A stretch of DNA of 64,000 nucleotides from Novosphingobium pentaromativorans US6-1. Its GTDB lineage: Bacteria > Pseudomonadota > Alphaproteobacteria > Sphingomonadales > Sphingomonadaceae. Both the position numbers and the translations under genes were made by a program. Below are positions 32,983-42,592 of this stretch, piece by piece. The first letter of the stretch is position 1, and every line of letters starts with the position of its first letter. Below the pieces are notes generated by a model. It searched no databases. It saw only the letters and a list, made by a program, of their open reading frames with translations, and had not been told where the DNA came from. The stretch covers positions 868,001-932,000 of the forward strand of contig NZ_CP009291.1 of assembly GCF_000767465.1 (NCBI RefSeq). Direction: 5' to 3'.

Positions 32983-33969
32983 TTAAAGCCGGGCAGGGGC
33001 CGACTGGAAAGTTTCAGCGAAAAGTTCATCCACGCCGACGAGCCGCTGCGTGATTTCCTGTTCGTAAAGGAAGCGGCACAGTGCTTCTATCGTGGCGCGA
33101 TTGGGTTCAACGCCATATGGCCAGAAATCCTCTCCAAAAAGTCGCTTAGTTGCAGCAACGTGATGTTGAATCCAAGGAACGCTGACAGTTGTCGGCTCGT
33201 CTATCGTCAAATCAGCCAGGCAAAGATTCTTGGCTTTTACGAATGCCTCGAACAAATTGGCCGCAATCCATGGATCACGCTCGTAAACATCCCGCCTGAT
33301 AACGACCGTATGCATGATCGGAAAAATTCGGGTCTTTTTATAATACTCGCGCTCTACCGCCGGCACGTCGGCAAACAGATAGGCAAGCCGCGGATCGCCG
33401 GCCAGAAGCGCCGGTGGCACCTGCGGTGCGATCAGAGCATCTATCGCCCCCTCCAGCAGCAGGTCGTTCAAACCTCGCTCTACCTCGTGCTCGATCCTGA
33501 TCTTGGGAAGGTCAAGATTGACGAGAGGTTTGCGGCCTGGCCCGGTTAACCCTCCAGTCACCCAGTTGATATCTTCCGGACCTACACCGTATTCGTGCTT
33601 GAGCAATCCCCTGGCCCAAACTGCAGCCGTCATGCCATATTCGGGAACGCCGACCCGTCTGCCTATGAGATCTTCAGGGCGCGCAATTCCAGCCGCACTG
33701 TTCACGTAGATAGCCCCATGTCGAAAAGTCCGTGCCGGGAAAACTGGAATTGCGACGAAGGGGAAGTCTCCTCGTGCGACTCTGGTTACCACCGTCGAGA
33801 ACGACATCTCTCCAGTTGCAAATTCACCAGACAAGACTCTGTTAAAAGCCTCGACCGGTGTCAGGGCTGTAAAATGAAGATCTATTCCATTTACATCAAC
33901 AACGCCATCATAAAGCCCCCTAACCCGGTCAGCAATATGGCCAGCGTAACTTAGGGATAGCTTACCCAT
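32983..33969 (-). CDS. 4,5-dihydroxyphthalate decarboxylase-like protein (Pht5 family)
   Basis: A 328-residue protein with the periplasmic-binding-protein-like fold used by Pht5. Segments typical of the family: LTPVEAFNRVLSGEFATGEM, FPFVAIPVFPARTFRHGAIY, DLIGRRVGVPEYGMTAAVWA, LFADVPAVEREYYKKTRIFP, PIMHTVVIRR. No signal peptide is present, so it is cytoplasmic, as expected for the enzyme rather than a transporter subunit. It would remove a carboxyl group from a hydroxylated aromatic acid after the oxygenase and dehydrogenase steps. Confidence 0.82.
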   Translation of the reverse strand: MGKLSLSYAGHIADRVRGLYDGVVDVNGIDLHFTALTPVEAFNRVLSGEFATGEMSFSTVVTRVARGDFPFVAIPVFPARTFRHGAIYVNSAAGIARPEDLIGRRVGVPEYGMTAAVWARGLLKHEYGVGPEDINWVTGGLTGPGRKPLVNLDLPKIRIEHEVERGLNDLLLEGAIDALIAPQVPPALLAGDPRLAYLFADVPAVEREYYKKTRIFPIMHTVVIRRDVYERDPWIAANLFEAFVKAKNLCLADLTIDEPTTVSVPWIQHHVAATKRLFGEDFWPYGVEPNRATIEALCRFLYEQEITQRLVGVDELFAETFQSAPARL

Positions 33970-34009
33970 TGAAATAGTTCTCCCTAATTTATTTCATTTA
34001 ACCAAGAGA

Positions 34010-34537
34010 TCAAACAAATATTGACAAAGCACCCAAGCCAAGAACAGTCGTGTCAAGGACTGCATACCTTCGCACTAGTCGCACTCCCTCATCACAGAGA
34101 CGAAGATCGTCCATCCGGTTGGCGGTAAGGATTGCTGGTGCAGCGATGTCTCCGCGGTAGCAAAAAACAGCGATGTTGCTTCGCACTGACAGCAGACCAC
34201 CCTCCGCACTTGCAACGCGAATATTGCTCACGAACCTTCTGGTTCGAGTCGCGGGATTTTCCGCCCAAGCAAATCGGGATTTGAGTCTTTCTACCCTTGT
34301 TCGCAGTGTGCCCATATTTTCATCGAAGTAGAAAGCAGAATGGCTGATGCCGCTTTGATCCCAATTTTCTCGGATAGTCCTGACGGGAGCTTGATAGATT
34401 ATATCCGGATCAAGCATGTCGAGCCAATCCGAAAATCGTTGATCATCAAGAATTTCGGCTTCGTTTACTAGAAAGTTTGCAGATATTTTCTCCGCGAATT
34501 CAAATGATTCTTGACGGACCTGATCTAATTTATGCAT
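34010..34537 (-). CDS. Aromatic-ring-hydroxylating dioxygenase, beta subunit
   Basis: A 175-residue small subunit (NTF2 fold): SANFLVNEAEILDDQRFSDW, LDMLDPDIIYQAPVRTIREN, LRTRVERLKSRFAWAENPAT and RTRRFVSNIRV are the usual beta-subunit landmarks. The subunit stabilises the alpha3-beta3 hexamer and has no cofactor. The ATG at 34537 is preferred; the frame extends to a TTG at 34555 overlapping the alpha gene. It directly follows the alpha gene. Confidence 0.9.
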   Translation of the reverse strand: MHKLDQVRQESFEFAEKISANFLVNEAEILDDQRFSDWLDMLDPDIIYQAPVRTIRENWDQSGISHSAFYFDENMGTLRTRVERLKSRFAWAENPATRTRRFVSNIRVASAEGGLLSVRSNIAVFCYRGDIAAPAILTANRMDDLRLCDEGVRLVRRYAVLDTTVLGLGALSIFV

Positions 34538-34551
34538 CGCCCTGGAACCTT

Positions 34552-35919
34552 TCAATTTGATGGATCGGCGACATTACGGCCCGAACCTTTCATCCATTTA
34601 AGCCATGTCTTGTGGAAAGAGCGAAGACCGCCCTCGCCAGCATTTGAGGAATCTGCAATTCCAGGGCCGTCCCAGATCTCCTTAGGTGGCAATGGCGACA
34701 TGTCTCCAAGACCCATCTGATAATTGTATCGCATATGATTCATTGCTGCGAAAATCGAACCGCCTGTGCGTGCGCCGCCCGGCCAGACAGATACATCGTC
34801 CTGCTCGAAGTTTCCGGATGGACTGAACGAACTCATCCCAATGCGGTAGGCCCGACGCTTGTATTCCTCGGATGCCTCCTTCGGAGCGAGGATCCAACTG
34901 ACAATCTCCGTCTGCCGCGGGCCTTTCGGCATCCACAATCTAACAGTCAGAAAACCAGCCGCCTCCTTTCCGGATTCCTCGCTGAGGCCTATGTGCAGAA
35001 AAGAGAAATTCGGAAACAGAGTTCCATTGTGCAGAAGCGACTCCTCGGCCAGGGCAAATTGTTGCTCATTCAATGCCCCGGGACGAAAGTGGCGCTTAAC
35101 TTCGGGTGGATAAGAGAAGAATGGCTTTTCACCAGGGCGCCTGCGAATGCTGACAGCATGCCCACTGATATCATGAACATGAACGCCCGCATCTGGTTTT
35201 GGTGCGCCAGCAGAAGAAAGGTCTGCTACTCCAATTTCAAGCGCGGATCGATGCGTCATCTGGGTATGGGCGCTGTCTCCACAAAAATTTTCTGCCCCCT
35301 GCTTCCAATTTGCATCGACAAGCCAGCGATGCGGCTCGCCCAACACTTCCATGCCCCCTTCGGATAAATGTAAGTTGATATCCAAATACCACGCAAAGTC
35401 ACCGAGGTATTCTTCGAAGGAAATCGCATCTTTGTTCAGATTCGCAAATATAAGCCCTGAATATACAGTTACGTTCGGTGCCGAATACAAGCCCCATTCG
35501 TCGAGTTTAAGCTTGGCGTACCCCAAGTTCTTCACTGGCACACCGGACAGTTTACCAGAATTTGCATATGTCCAACCGTGATATGGGCAGACGAACATGC
35601 GGGCGTTACCAGCCTGAACCCGGCAAACATGAGCACCGCGATGCCGACACGCATTCAGCAGAACCCGAATCTCTCCCTTGTCATCCCTGATGACAATGAA
35701 GGGATCCTCGCCGATATTCCTCTGCACAAAATCGCCCCGGTTGGGGATCTCGGATTCATGCCCAAGAAATACCCAAGTACGCGTAAAAACCCGTCGAAGC
35801 TCAGCTTGATATAGGTCTGGATCGCTAAAAACTGCAGGGGCAATCAAGCCGATATCCAGATCTCTCCGAATGTCGTCGATCAACTCATCGGTCGGTGAGG
35901 CACCAAATTTGTGATTCAT
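34552..35919 (-). CDS. Aromatic-ring-hydroxylating dioxygenase, alpha subunit (Rieske)
   Basis: A 455-residue catalytic subunit. Rieske [2Fe-2S] ligands Cys91-x-His93 (NACRHRGAH) and Cys111-x-x-His114 (CPYHGWTY). Mononuclear iron ligands are in NFCGDSAHTQMTHRS (His218, His223). It adds O2 to an aromatic ring to give a cis-dihydrodiol, or hydroxylates it. It needs a reductase and usually a ferredoxin, neither of which is encoded nearby. AGAGAGAAG lies before the ATG. Substrate class cannot be set from sequence alone. Confidence 0.93.
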   Translation of the reverse strand: MNHKFGASPTDELIDDIRRDLDIGLIAPAVFSDPDLYQAELRRVFTRTWVFLGHESEIPNRGDFVQRNIGEDPFIVIRDDKGEIRVLLNACRHRGAHVCRVQAGNARMFVCPYHGWTYANSGKLSGVPVKNLGYAKLKLDEWGLYSAPNVTVYSGLIFANLNKDAISFEEYLGDFAWYLDINLHLSEGGMEVLGEPHRWLVDANWKQGAENFCGDSAHTQMTHRSALEIGVADLSSAGAPKPDAGVHVHDISGHAVSIRRRPGEKPFFSYPPEVKRHFRPGALNEQQFALAEESLLHNGTLFPNFSFLHIGLSEESGKEAAGFLTVRLWMPKGPRQTEIVSWILAPKEASEEYKRRAYRIGMSSFSPSGNFEQDDVSVWPGGARTGGSIFAAMNHMRYNYQMGLGDMSPLPPKEIWDGPGIADSSNAGEGGLRSFHKTWLKWMKGSGRNVADPSN

Positions 35920-36127
35920 GATTAGCTTCTCTCTAAATCCAAGATCCGTAAGTCAAATAACTGCCGCTCGAACCTCAATCCGCCGATGTTGCGTAAAAAC
36001 GCGAGATTCACAGTTGGACGCAGAAGCCGATCACAGCGCCCGATCCCGAATGCGTGGTGCAATTCGACGATCGATAACCGGTGTATTTTTCTGCGACCAA
36101 CCGCTTCCTCCGATCAGTTGGGTCCGT
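35920..36127. other. Intergenic region before the dioxygenase genes
   Basis: About 200 bases between the TonB receptor stop and the dioxygenase alpha start on the minus strand. No gene is supported. It probably contains a terminator and/or promoter; no clear T-tailed hairpin or -35/-10 pair was identified. Confidence 0.3.
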
Positions 36128-38587
36128 TTAAAAGTTATACCTCACTGAAAGCGTGTAAACCCTCGGCAATTCATAACTCACGTCAACGCACCCGCACACC
36201 GACGCGACGTCGAACACCGAGGTCTTGATCCGTTCGTTTGCCAAGTTCTCCACTCTCAGCCCAAAAGTGAGCTGTTCCGACTGATCCTCCCAGCTAATTC
36301 CAGCGCCGAATTTGCTGTGCCCCACGTCCGACACCGCTGAAAAATTGCGAAGCGAAAAGAACATTGAGCTTCGATATGTCCAGTTCGCATCCCAAGTTAG
36401 AGTTCCGTTATGGAACGAATGAGAATAGCGCGCATCGAGGTTCGAACGCCATTTCGGAGTGAATGAAGGCCTTACGGTGCGGACCACTTGCTCGGTCACG
36501 TCGGTAGGAAAATTGTAGACTTTCGCATCGGTGTACGAAACCCCGGCCGTAATGTTTAACCCGCGCGCTGGAACAGCCTTAATCGAAAGTTCGCCGCCGT
36601 TCGTCTTTGAATCCCGATTTAGAACGATACCGCCGACGCCAGCGAACAAGAATGCCTGGTAATCCCTGTAGTCGTAATGGAAGATCGACAGGTTTGCCTG
36701 AAGCCTATTATCAAACCACGAGGACTTTACGCCCCCTTCAAAAGCCCAAATCACCTCTGGCTTGTAAGATAGAAGACTTGCAGGAATTGGAAGCCCGCCG
36801 GCAAGAGGAGAATTGAAGCCACCCGCTTTGACCCCCCTGTTCACGCCCGCATAAAGCAGCATATCGTTGGTCGGGCTGTAGTTGATCTGTGCTTTCATTG
36901 CCCAGAGGCCATCGTCTGACCTGCCGGCAAAGGGAAGCCCACCTGGGAGAGGCCCAATGGTGGCGATGTAGCCCGGGTCCGTTATAGTCCTCGGATAGTA
37001 CAACTCAGTGGGTCGAAGGAAACTAGTTTGTGTTACCAAAGAACGTTTTTTCTCTTGCGTATAGCGTCCGCCTAGAATCAACTTCCATTTGTCCGCGAAG
37101 GACCAGTCGCCCTGCGCAAAAATGGAATAGGAATTGGTTTTTTGGGATGCCAGCGTGCTCAAGGATATTTGTGGATTTGCAAGGCCGATGCCAAGCGCAC
37201 TGTTCGCATCAATATCAGTATGCAAGTAAAACGCGCCTGCTTGCCACTGCAGGTTTCCGGCCTTTCCATTGAGACGAAGTTCCTGGGTAAATGACCAGGC
37301 TTCATTGCCGATAGTCGGGAATATTAAAGCAGTCGGTCCGGAACCGCCGTTGGAGGTTTGCAGCTTTGACAATTTCTTGTAGTCGCTGACGGACGTCAGC
37401 GTAATCGCACCCGAGATATCCCAAGTGTTTTTCAGGTTGACGCCTTCCATGTCGACATGGCCCGCCTTGTCAAAGCCGTAAGAGCTAGACGTCACCCAAG
37501 GCTTTATTCCCGTAAAACCGAAATAATCACCGCCAGGAACCGGTCTTTCCGGAGGTCCAGGTGTGAAGATGCCTGTGTTTTGGACGTCCCAACCGGCATC
37601 GGCACCACCCGGGCCGATCGACAGTCTCGTTTCATTTGGGCCAATCACAACCGTATCGACCCACGTGCCATTTCTATCGATGACGGAAGCGGCCTGTTCT
37701 TGCTCAAATAAACCCGCCGACATTGTTCGGCGCAAGACAAAGCCGGTGAGCTCGCTTGAAAACGACTCGCTCGGCTTGAAAAGGAGAATGCCGCGTACCG
37801 CCAGCATGCGTTCGGCACCAAGGTCTGCGCCGTCGCCCGAAAGCGGGCCTTCGAATAGCTGTTCGGGATACCTGTTGATCACGAAGGGCGAGAGCTTGAA
37901 GCCTTTTGCGGCAATCCGGAAACCAAGCTTGTCTGAGATCGGCCCTCCAACGGCCCCCTCAACTGTGGTGCGCAGCGGGTTCGTCGGGCTATCCAACATA
38001 CCAGCCTCCAACGAAAGATAGCCGGAATACTCGGTCAGGCTCGGCTTCCTCGAAATGAACTGGATAAGGCCACCGGTTGCATTTCGGCCGAAGAGCGTGC
38101 CTTGCGGCCCTTTTTGTATCTCAACGCGCTCCAAATCCATCATCATGAAGGTCTGAGCGCCCTGGAAGGGCATATAGCCATCGTCCAGGTAAACCGCATT
38201 CGGAGACTCGACAATGTCATTGTAATCGCTCTGCGTCACACCGCGAATGGAAAAGTGGCTCTCTGTGCCGCCACCGGCGCTAGATAGAGCGAGGCCGGGC
38301 GTGACATCAACCAATTGCGTACTTGATTGAATTCCGCGCTCGGCCAGATCGTCGCCCGTGAAAGCCTGAATGGCAATCCCGACCTTCTGAACGTTTTCCG
38401 ACTTCTTCTGTGCAGTAACGATGATTTCCTCGATGCCGACAGTTCCATTGGGCTCTGCTGCTTGTTCATTGGATACTGCTGTTTGAGCAAGAGCATTATT
38501 CCCAAACGACAGAAGCCCGGCAAGAGCCGTCGAATACCCGAAGTATGAAATTTTCGACCTTACCGCCTTATCCTTAGTAACGTTCAT
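36128..38587 (-). CDS. TonB-dependent outer-membrane receptor
   Basis: An 819-residue receptor. A signal peptide of about 35 residues (GLLSFGNNALA-QTA) is followed by a TonB-box-like EEIIVTAQKK. The plug domain (GDDLAERGIQ, HFSIRGVTQSDYN, VEIQKGPQGTLFGRNATGGL) leads into a beta-barrel ending in an aromatic residue (SVRYNF). GGGGAGATGTC precedes the ATG. Sphingomonads commonly use such receptors to take up aromatic compounds, and its place inside the cluster suggests import of the pathway substrate. Confidence 0.93.
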   Translation of the reverse strand: MNVTKDKAVRSKISYFGYSTALAGLLSFGNNALAQTAVSNEQAAEPNGTVGIEEIIVTAQKKSENVQKVGIAIQAFTGDDLAERGIQSSTQLVDVTPGLALSSAGGGTESHFSIRGVTQSDYNDIVESPNAVYLDDGYMPFQGAQTFMMMDLERVEIQKGPQGTLFGRNATGGLIQFISRKPSLTEYSGYLSLEAGMLDSPTNPLRTTVEGAVGGPISDKLGFRIAAKGFKLSPFVINRYPEQLFEGPLSGDGADLGAERMLAVRGILLFKPSESFSSELTGFVLRRTMSAGLFEQEQAASVIDRNGTWVDTVVIGPNETRLSIGPGGADAGWDVQNTGIFTPGPPERPVPGGDYFGFTGIKPWVTSSSYGFDKAGHVDMEGVNLKNTWDISGAITLTSVSDYKKLSKLQTSNGGSGPTALIFPTIGNEAWSFTQELRLNGKAGNLQWQAGAFYLHTDIDANSALGIGLANPQISLSTLASQKTNSYSIFAQGDWSFADKWKLILGGRYTQEKKRSLVTQTSFLRPTELYYPRTITDPGYIATIGPLPGGLPFAGRSDDGLWAMKAQINYSPTNDMLLYAGVNRGVKAGGFNSPLAGGLPIPASLLSYKPEVIWAFEGGVKSSWFDNRLQANLSIFHYDYRDYQAFLFAGVGGIVLNRDSKTNGGELSIKAVPARGLNITAGVSYTDAKVYNFPTDVTEQVVRTVRPSFTPKWRSNLDARYSHSFHNGTLTWDANWTYRSSMFFSLRNFSAVSDVGHSKFGAGISWEDQSEQLTFGLRVENLANERIKTSVFDVASVCGCVDVSYELPRVYTLSVRYNF

Positions 38588-38655
38588 GACATCTCCCCTT
38601 TTTATGTAAGCTTATATTTAGCTATTAAACCCTAATTTCTTTAATAACATAACCG

Positions 38656-39753
38656 TCAAGCTCTTACACCCCTTGCGGCTAGTCTCGTCAAAACTTCATC
38701 CCTGAACAATGGAAGCTCGTTCAGATAATTGACAAAGCTCAAAGCAACGCTGGCGTAACCGGCATGCGAAATCTTCTCCAGTTCATCCGCAACGTCATCC
38801 GGACTTCCGATGATAGGATAGCCTCCGTGGCCCCCAAGAAATCTGGTTTTGTATAATTTGTAATGCTCTGCAGAAAATGATTTACTACTCACGCCAAGTG
38901 AAGACATAAGATTTTCTGCCGCCTCATGATCTCCGCATTCTTCCGTATAGTATCGGTGATATTCTTCTGCTTCCTTGCGCGTATTTCGGCAAACAACATA
39001 GCAGTTAGTAGATACTGTTACATCTCTAAGGTATTTTTCTTTGGCGCTCCGCTTGATCGCCTCCACTTCCATCTTGCCTTTTTCGGGTGAGACCATCGTG
39101 ATAAAGCAACTATCGGCGTTCCTCGCTCCGAAATCCTGGCCGGGACCCGACGCTCCGGCGTTCATGATGGGAGGGAGCACGCCACCTGTCGGCTTTGGAT
39201 GCCCCTTCACGCCGCGCAAATTGAAATATTTGCCGCTCCAGTCGAATGGCTCGCTGCTCGTCCAAATTTTGCGAACAATGTCGAACCACTCCTGGCCGTA
39301 TTCATACCTTCCCTCGGTCTCAAGCGAGAGCTTGATTCCGAACATGTCAAATTCAGCCTGACTCCAACCGCAGACTATATTGAGCCCGTATCGTCCGCCA
39401 CCGATGTGATCCATTGTCGCAATCTGCTTGGCCGCGACCACCGGATGAAAGTAGGAAACGTGTGTTGTGGCAAATACCGTTATCCCGGTAGTGGCCGCGA
39501 GAAGTCCCGCCGCCCAAGTAACCGTCTCCAAGACGCTCTCCTGAAACTGCGATTCTCCCCCAAAACCGCGCCAGCGCGCGATCGGAAGCATGAACTCCAG
39601 ACCCGCTTCATCAGCCATGCGAGCAAGCGAGAGATTGTTATCCCAGTTCGCCTCCCACCGTTCTGGCACTGTCGTGGCTGCAAGGCCATTGGAACAGTTC
39701 GCGCCGAAGAGACCAATCTTCAAGGCATTGGCGCTGTGCATCCTGTTGCTCAT
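38656..39753 (-). CDS. LLM-class flavin-dependent monooxygenase (RutA-like group)
   Basis: A luciferase-like monooxygenase of about 365 residues from the ATG at 39753 (MSNRMHSANALKIGLFGANC). Landmarks: PIARWRGFGGESQFQESVLE, TTGITVFATTHVSYFHPVVA, AAKQIATMDHIGGGRYGLNI and GWSQAEFDMFG. The group includes RutA and sulfone/alkanesulfonate monooxygenases and uses FMNH2 from a separate reductase, which is not in the cluster. The frame is open to 39831, overlapping the hpaI stop, so the start is not certain. Its role in the pathway is unknown. Confidence 0.83.
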   Translation of the reverse strand: MSNRMHSANALKIGLFGANCSNGLAATTVPERWEANWDNNLSLARMADEAGLEFMLPIARWRGFGGESQFQESVLETVTWAAGLLAATTGITVFATTHVSYFHPVVAAKQIATMDHIGGGRYGLNIVCGWSQAEFDMFGIKLSLETEGRYEYGQEWFDIVRKIWTSSEPFDWSGKYFNLRGVKGHPKPTGGVLPPIMNAGASGPGQDFGARNADSCFITMVSPEKGKMEVEAIKRSAKEKYLRDVTVSTNCYVVCRNTRKEAEEYHRYYTEECGDHEAAENLMSSLGVSSKSFSAEHYKLYKTRFLGGHGGYPIIGSPDDVADELEKISHAGYASVALSFVNYLNELPLFRDEVLTRLAARGVRA

Positions 39754-39817
39754 TTTGGAGCTTATCCTTTCCCAAGATATCTGTAATTTTATTTGCGAGA
39801 CAGCAAACTTCGTATCA

Positions 39818-40588
39818 TCAGCTTTCCCCATTCATTGATCGGAACCGAGCGCACAGTTGCTCAGCTCCGCGCGCAAGGAGAGAAATATCGGTCCCAACGG
39901 CAATGAAACTGACGCCAAGTTCTAGATAACGCTTGGCCAATGCCTCATCCGCCATCAATATTCCGGCCGGGACGCCAAGCTTGTTGAGCTCTGCCAAGGC
40001 ATTCTCGATCAACATCTGAACATCACAATGTTGCGCATTGCCGAGGTATCCCATGTCTGCGGCGAGATCCGAAGGCCCCAAAAATATCCCGTCAACACCT
40101 TCGACTTGTGCAATGGCATGCAGGTTTTTGATGGCCGCAACGGTCTCCAGTTGCACGACTACACAGATTTCTTCTGAGGCCTTTTGCAGATACCCCGCCC
40201 TGCGGTTCCAGCGACTTGCGCGCCCGATTGCCGAACCAACGCCCCGGATGCCATGTGGTGGATAACGCGTCGCCCGGACTATCCCTGTGGCCATCTCTGC
40301 CGTTTCGACCATGGGAACCATCAGGGAGCGCGCACCGATATCGAGGTATTGCTTGATCAAGACCGCATCTGCGCTTGGAATGCGCACCATTGGTTCAACA
40401 GGATAGGCAGCCGTGGCCTGAAGCTGGGCAAGAACTAGCGGAATGTCGTTCGGCGCGTGTTCCGCATCGATCAGCAGCCAGTCAAAACCCGAGCCTGCGC
40501 AAATTTCAGCCGTGTAGGGAGAGGCCAGCGCCTGCCACAGGCCGATCTGCGCGCGCCTTGCTCCGATGGCCGCCTTGAACGGATTCAT
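39818..40588 (-). CDS. hpaI: 4-hydroxy-2-oxoheptanedioate aldolase, HpaI
   Basis: A 256-residue class II pyruvate aldolase very close in pattern to E. coli Hpa[35 protein letters not shown] (catalytic His and metal ligands), [20 protein letters not shown] and [22 protein letters not shown] follow in the same order. It splits 4-hydroxy-2-oxo-1,7-dioates into pyruvate and succinate semialdehyde. The ATG at 40588 is chosen because AGGAGG sits five bases upstream; the frame is open further but without family similarity. It follows hpaH by 28 bases. Confidence 0.93.
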   Translation of the reverse strand: MNPFKAAIGARRAQIGLWQALASPYTAEICAGSGFDWLLIDAEHAPNDIPLVLAQLQATAAYPVEPMVRIPSADAVLIKQYLDIGARSLMVPMVETAEMATGIVRATRYPPHGIRGVGSAIGRASRWNRRAGYLQKASEEICVVVQLETVAAIKNLHAIAQVEGVDGIFLGPSDLAADMGYLGNAQHCDVQMLIENALAELNKLGVPAGILMADEALAKRYLELGVSFIAVGTDISLLARGAEQLCARFRSMNGES

Positions 40589-40616
40589 AGGTGCCTCCTG
40601 CTTGGCACGGAGATGT

Positions 40617-41462
40617 TCACTCGAACTGACATGACACATGTCCAAAAGTTCCGAAATCGCCGACAATTTCACTTCCGGGAATGGCCTCGATAGGGCGGAT
40701 GAATGATCCTGACAGGATAACCTGGCCGGCCTCAATCCTGTGGCCATAGGTCGCAAGACGTTGCGCCAGCCAGGCAACCGACATCAAGGGGTTGTTCAAA
40801 ACGCCGGCGCTCAGCCCCGTTTCCTCGACCTCACCATCGCGTGACACGATCGCGCCAAGCCAACGCATATCAAGTCCGGAGAAATCCGTGACCGCATCGC
40901 CAAGGACAAAACCGCCATCGGCCGCATTGTCCGAAATCGTGTCATAGACTGTGCGCAGCTTACCCGTCTGGGGATCCTTGCGAGCGATTCTTGTATCGAG
41001 AATTTCCAGCGCCGGAGCAATGTAATCCGTTGCCGCGAGGACGTCTTCCACCGTCGCCGTCCCTTCCAACGGCCCATTCATCACGAACGCGATCTCGGCC
41101 TCTATCCGGGGTTGGATGAAGCGGCCAGGCACAATAACCGCTCCATTTGGAAAGCGCATCGATTCCAGCAGAACGCCGGAGTCGGGAATGTCGATCGAAA
41201 CCGCCGCCTGCATCGCCTTGGATGTCAGGCCGATCTTCCAGCCAGCCAGCTTCTCCCCAGAGGCCAGTTTCATCCCGATCCAGCAATCCTGAATCGCATA
41301 GGCATCATCCATCGTGATCTCTGGATAGGTTTCGCTCAGAAGACGGATCTGCTTTCGGCTGCGCTCAGCCTCTTCGAGTGCCGACGCTGCGGCCTGAATG
41401 GCTTTGTCATCGAGCATGCGCCCGATCCGGCCACTGACGACAGGCGGGGTTGCAGCCTGCAT
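40617..41462 (-). CDS. hpaH: 2-oxohept-4-ene-1,7-dioate hydratase, HpaH
   Basis: A 281-residue FAH/hydratase-family protein with the HpaH landmarks [56 protein letters not shown] (metal-binding Glu residues) and [16 protein letters not shown]. It adds water to the enoate intermediate so that HpaI can cleave it. The ATG at 41462 shares a base with the stop of the bicupin dioxygenase gene (TGATG), which ties the two steps together. Confidence 0.92.
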   Translation of the reverse strand: MQAATPPVVSGRIGRMLDDKAIQAAASALEEAERSRKQIRLLSETYPEITMDDAYAIQDCWIGMKLASGEKLAGWKIGLTSKAMQAAVSIDIPDSGVLLESMRFPNGAVIVPGRFIQPRIEAEIAFVMNGPLEGTATVEDVLAATDYIAPALEILDTRIARKDPQTGKLRTVYDTISDNAADGGFVLGDAVTDFSGLDMRWLGAIVSRDGEVEETGLSAGVLNNPLMSVAWLAQRLATYGHRIEAGQVILSGSFIRPIEAIPGSEIVGDFGTFGHVSCQFE

Positions 41463-42553
41463 CAAGCCGCCACCTCGACACGGTTTGTCGCAAATCCCTG
41501 CTGAACCCCCAGCAGGGCAGGAGGTTCCTTAAGGCTTTCCTGCCAAAGCAGGGATTCCATCACGATGTTGAGCGGTTGATCCTGGATAGTGAGTTCATAA
41601 ACCGGCTCATCGAAGCTCGCGTGATTGTGAACCGCCCAGCCCGGCGCCGAAAGCATAAGATCGCCGGCTTTCCACTCATAGACCTTGCCTTCCACCGTCG
41701 ATCGGCCTGAACCGGAGAAGTAGTAGTTTATCGCCGCTGACGAATGTCGATGCGGCCGATCCACTATCTTCGGCGGGCGAAGGGTCATGGTGGCGAAGAA
41801 GTTCGGCGTCGTTCCATTGGTCCGGCCGGTAGCGGGATTCCACAAGAGATAGAGCCTACGCCCAACGTATTCCTTCCCAAGCGCCTCAAGCTTGTCGAGA
41901 TGCTCCTTTACGTCTGCCCACGGCCAGAACAGCGCCGGGCTTTCGTGGCATGGCGGATCGATCAGGCGCTCGTATGGCATCAGCCACGCCCCACCCTCAT
42001 TCAGTTGGAACGTTCCGAATGGATTGACCTTCGTAGGATCGTACTCCTCAGAGCCGTGGCCGTTTTCCGAGGGCGACGCGATATCCGGATTTTCCTCCTG
42101 GAAATGGATGTTCATCATCTCGAGCAGCGCCGCGTTGGAGTAAGTCAGCCGAGCGTAAAGATCGTCTCCGGTGTTCTTGTGCAGATAAACCCGCATCGAA
42201 GGCGTGTTCCACACGTCATAAAGGGAAGTATCGCGAACCTGACCATCGATCTCGCTGCGTCCCTGCCCCCGGATCACGAAATTCACTTGACTCGAGTTCT
42301 GGCGGAAGGTCGCTGTTTCCTCCCCCGGGAGAAGCACATCGAGCGATACCTGGATACCGGGGCCAAGCCCGACCGATCTACGGTTAGCTGGATGGACAAA
42401 ATAAGACCTGCGGCGCCCGTTGGCAGGCTTGGGAATAGCGGCTAGCCGCTCGATTTCCGCGTCGATCTCCTCTTTTGTGAAAATAAATGGTTCCCACAGC
42501 GCCGACTGAGGCAAGAGCGGACCACTGCCATCCAGAATATTCCTGTTCGTCAT
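41462..42553 (-). CDS. Bicupin ring-cleaving dioxygenase (gentisate/salicylate 1,2-dioxygenase family)
   Basis: A 363-residue two-cupin Fe(II) dioxygenase. N-terminal cupin: FVIRGQGRSEIDGQ, YDVWNTPSMRVYLHKN. C-terminal cupin: PHRHSSAAINYYFSGSGRST, YEWKAGDLMLSAPGWAVHNH. The family (gentisate, 1-hydroxy-2-naphthoate, salicylate 1,2-dioxygenases) cleaves between a carboxylated and a hydroxylated carbon. No maleylpyruvate isomerase or fumarylpyruvate hydrolase is nearby, but HpaH and HpaI follow. This suggests a salicylate-type cleavage giving a 2-oxo-dienedioate rather than maleylpyruvate. Confidence 0.85.
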   Translation of the reverse strand: MTNRNILDGSGPLLPQSALWEPFIFTKEEIDAEIERLAAIPKPANGRRRSYFVHPANRRSVGLGPGIQVSLDVLLPGEETATFRQNSSQVNFVIRGQGRSEIDGQVRDTSLYDVWNTPSMRVYLHKNTGDDLYARLTYSNAALLEMMNIHFQEENPDIASPSENGHGSEEYDPTKVNPFGTFQLNEGGAWLMPYERLIDPPCHESPALFWPWADVKEHLDKLEALGKEYVGRRLYLLWNPATGRTNGTTPNFFATMTLRPPKIVDRPHRHSSAAINYYFSGSGRSTVEGKVYEWKAGDLMLSAPGWAVHNHASFDEPVYELTIQDQPLNIVMESLLWQESLKEPPALLGVQQGFATNRVEVAA

Positions 42554-42592
42554 CTTGTCGCTTCCATTCCTAATTCCGGCTCACCCAAGTCA

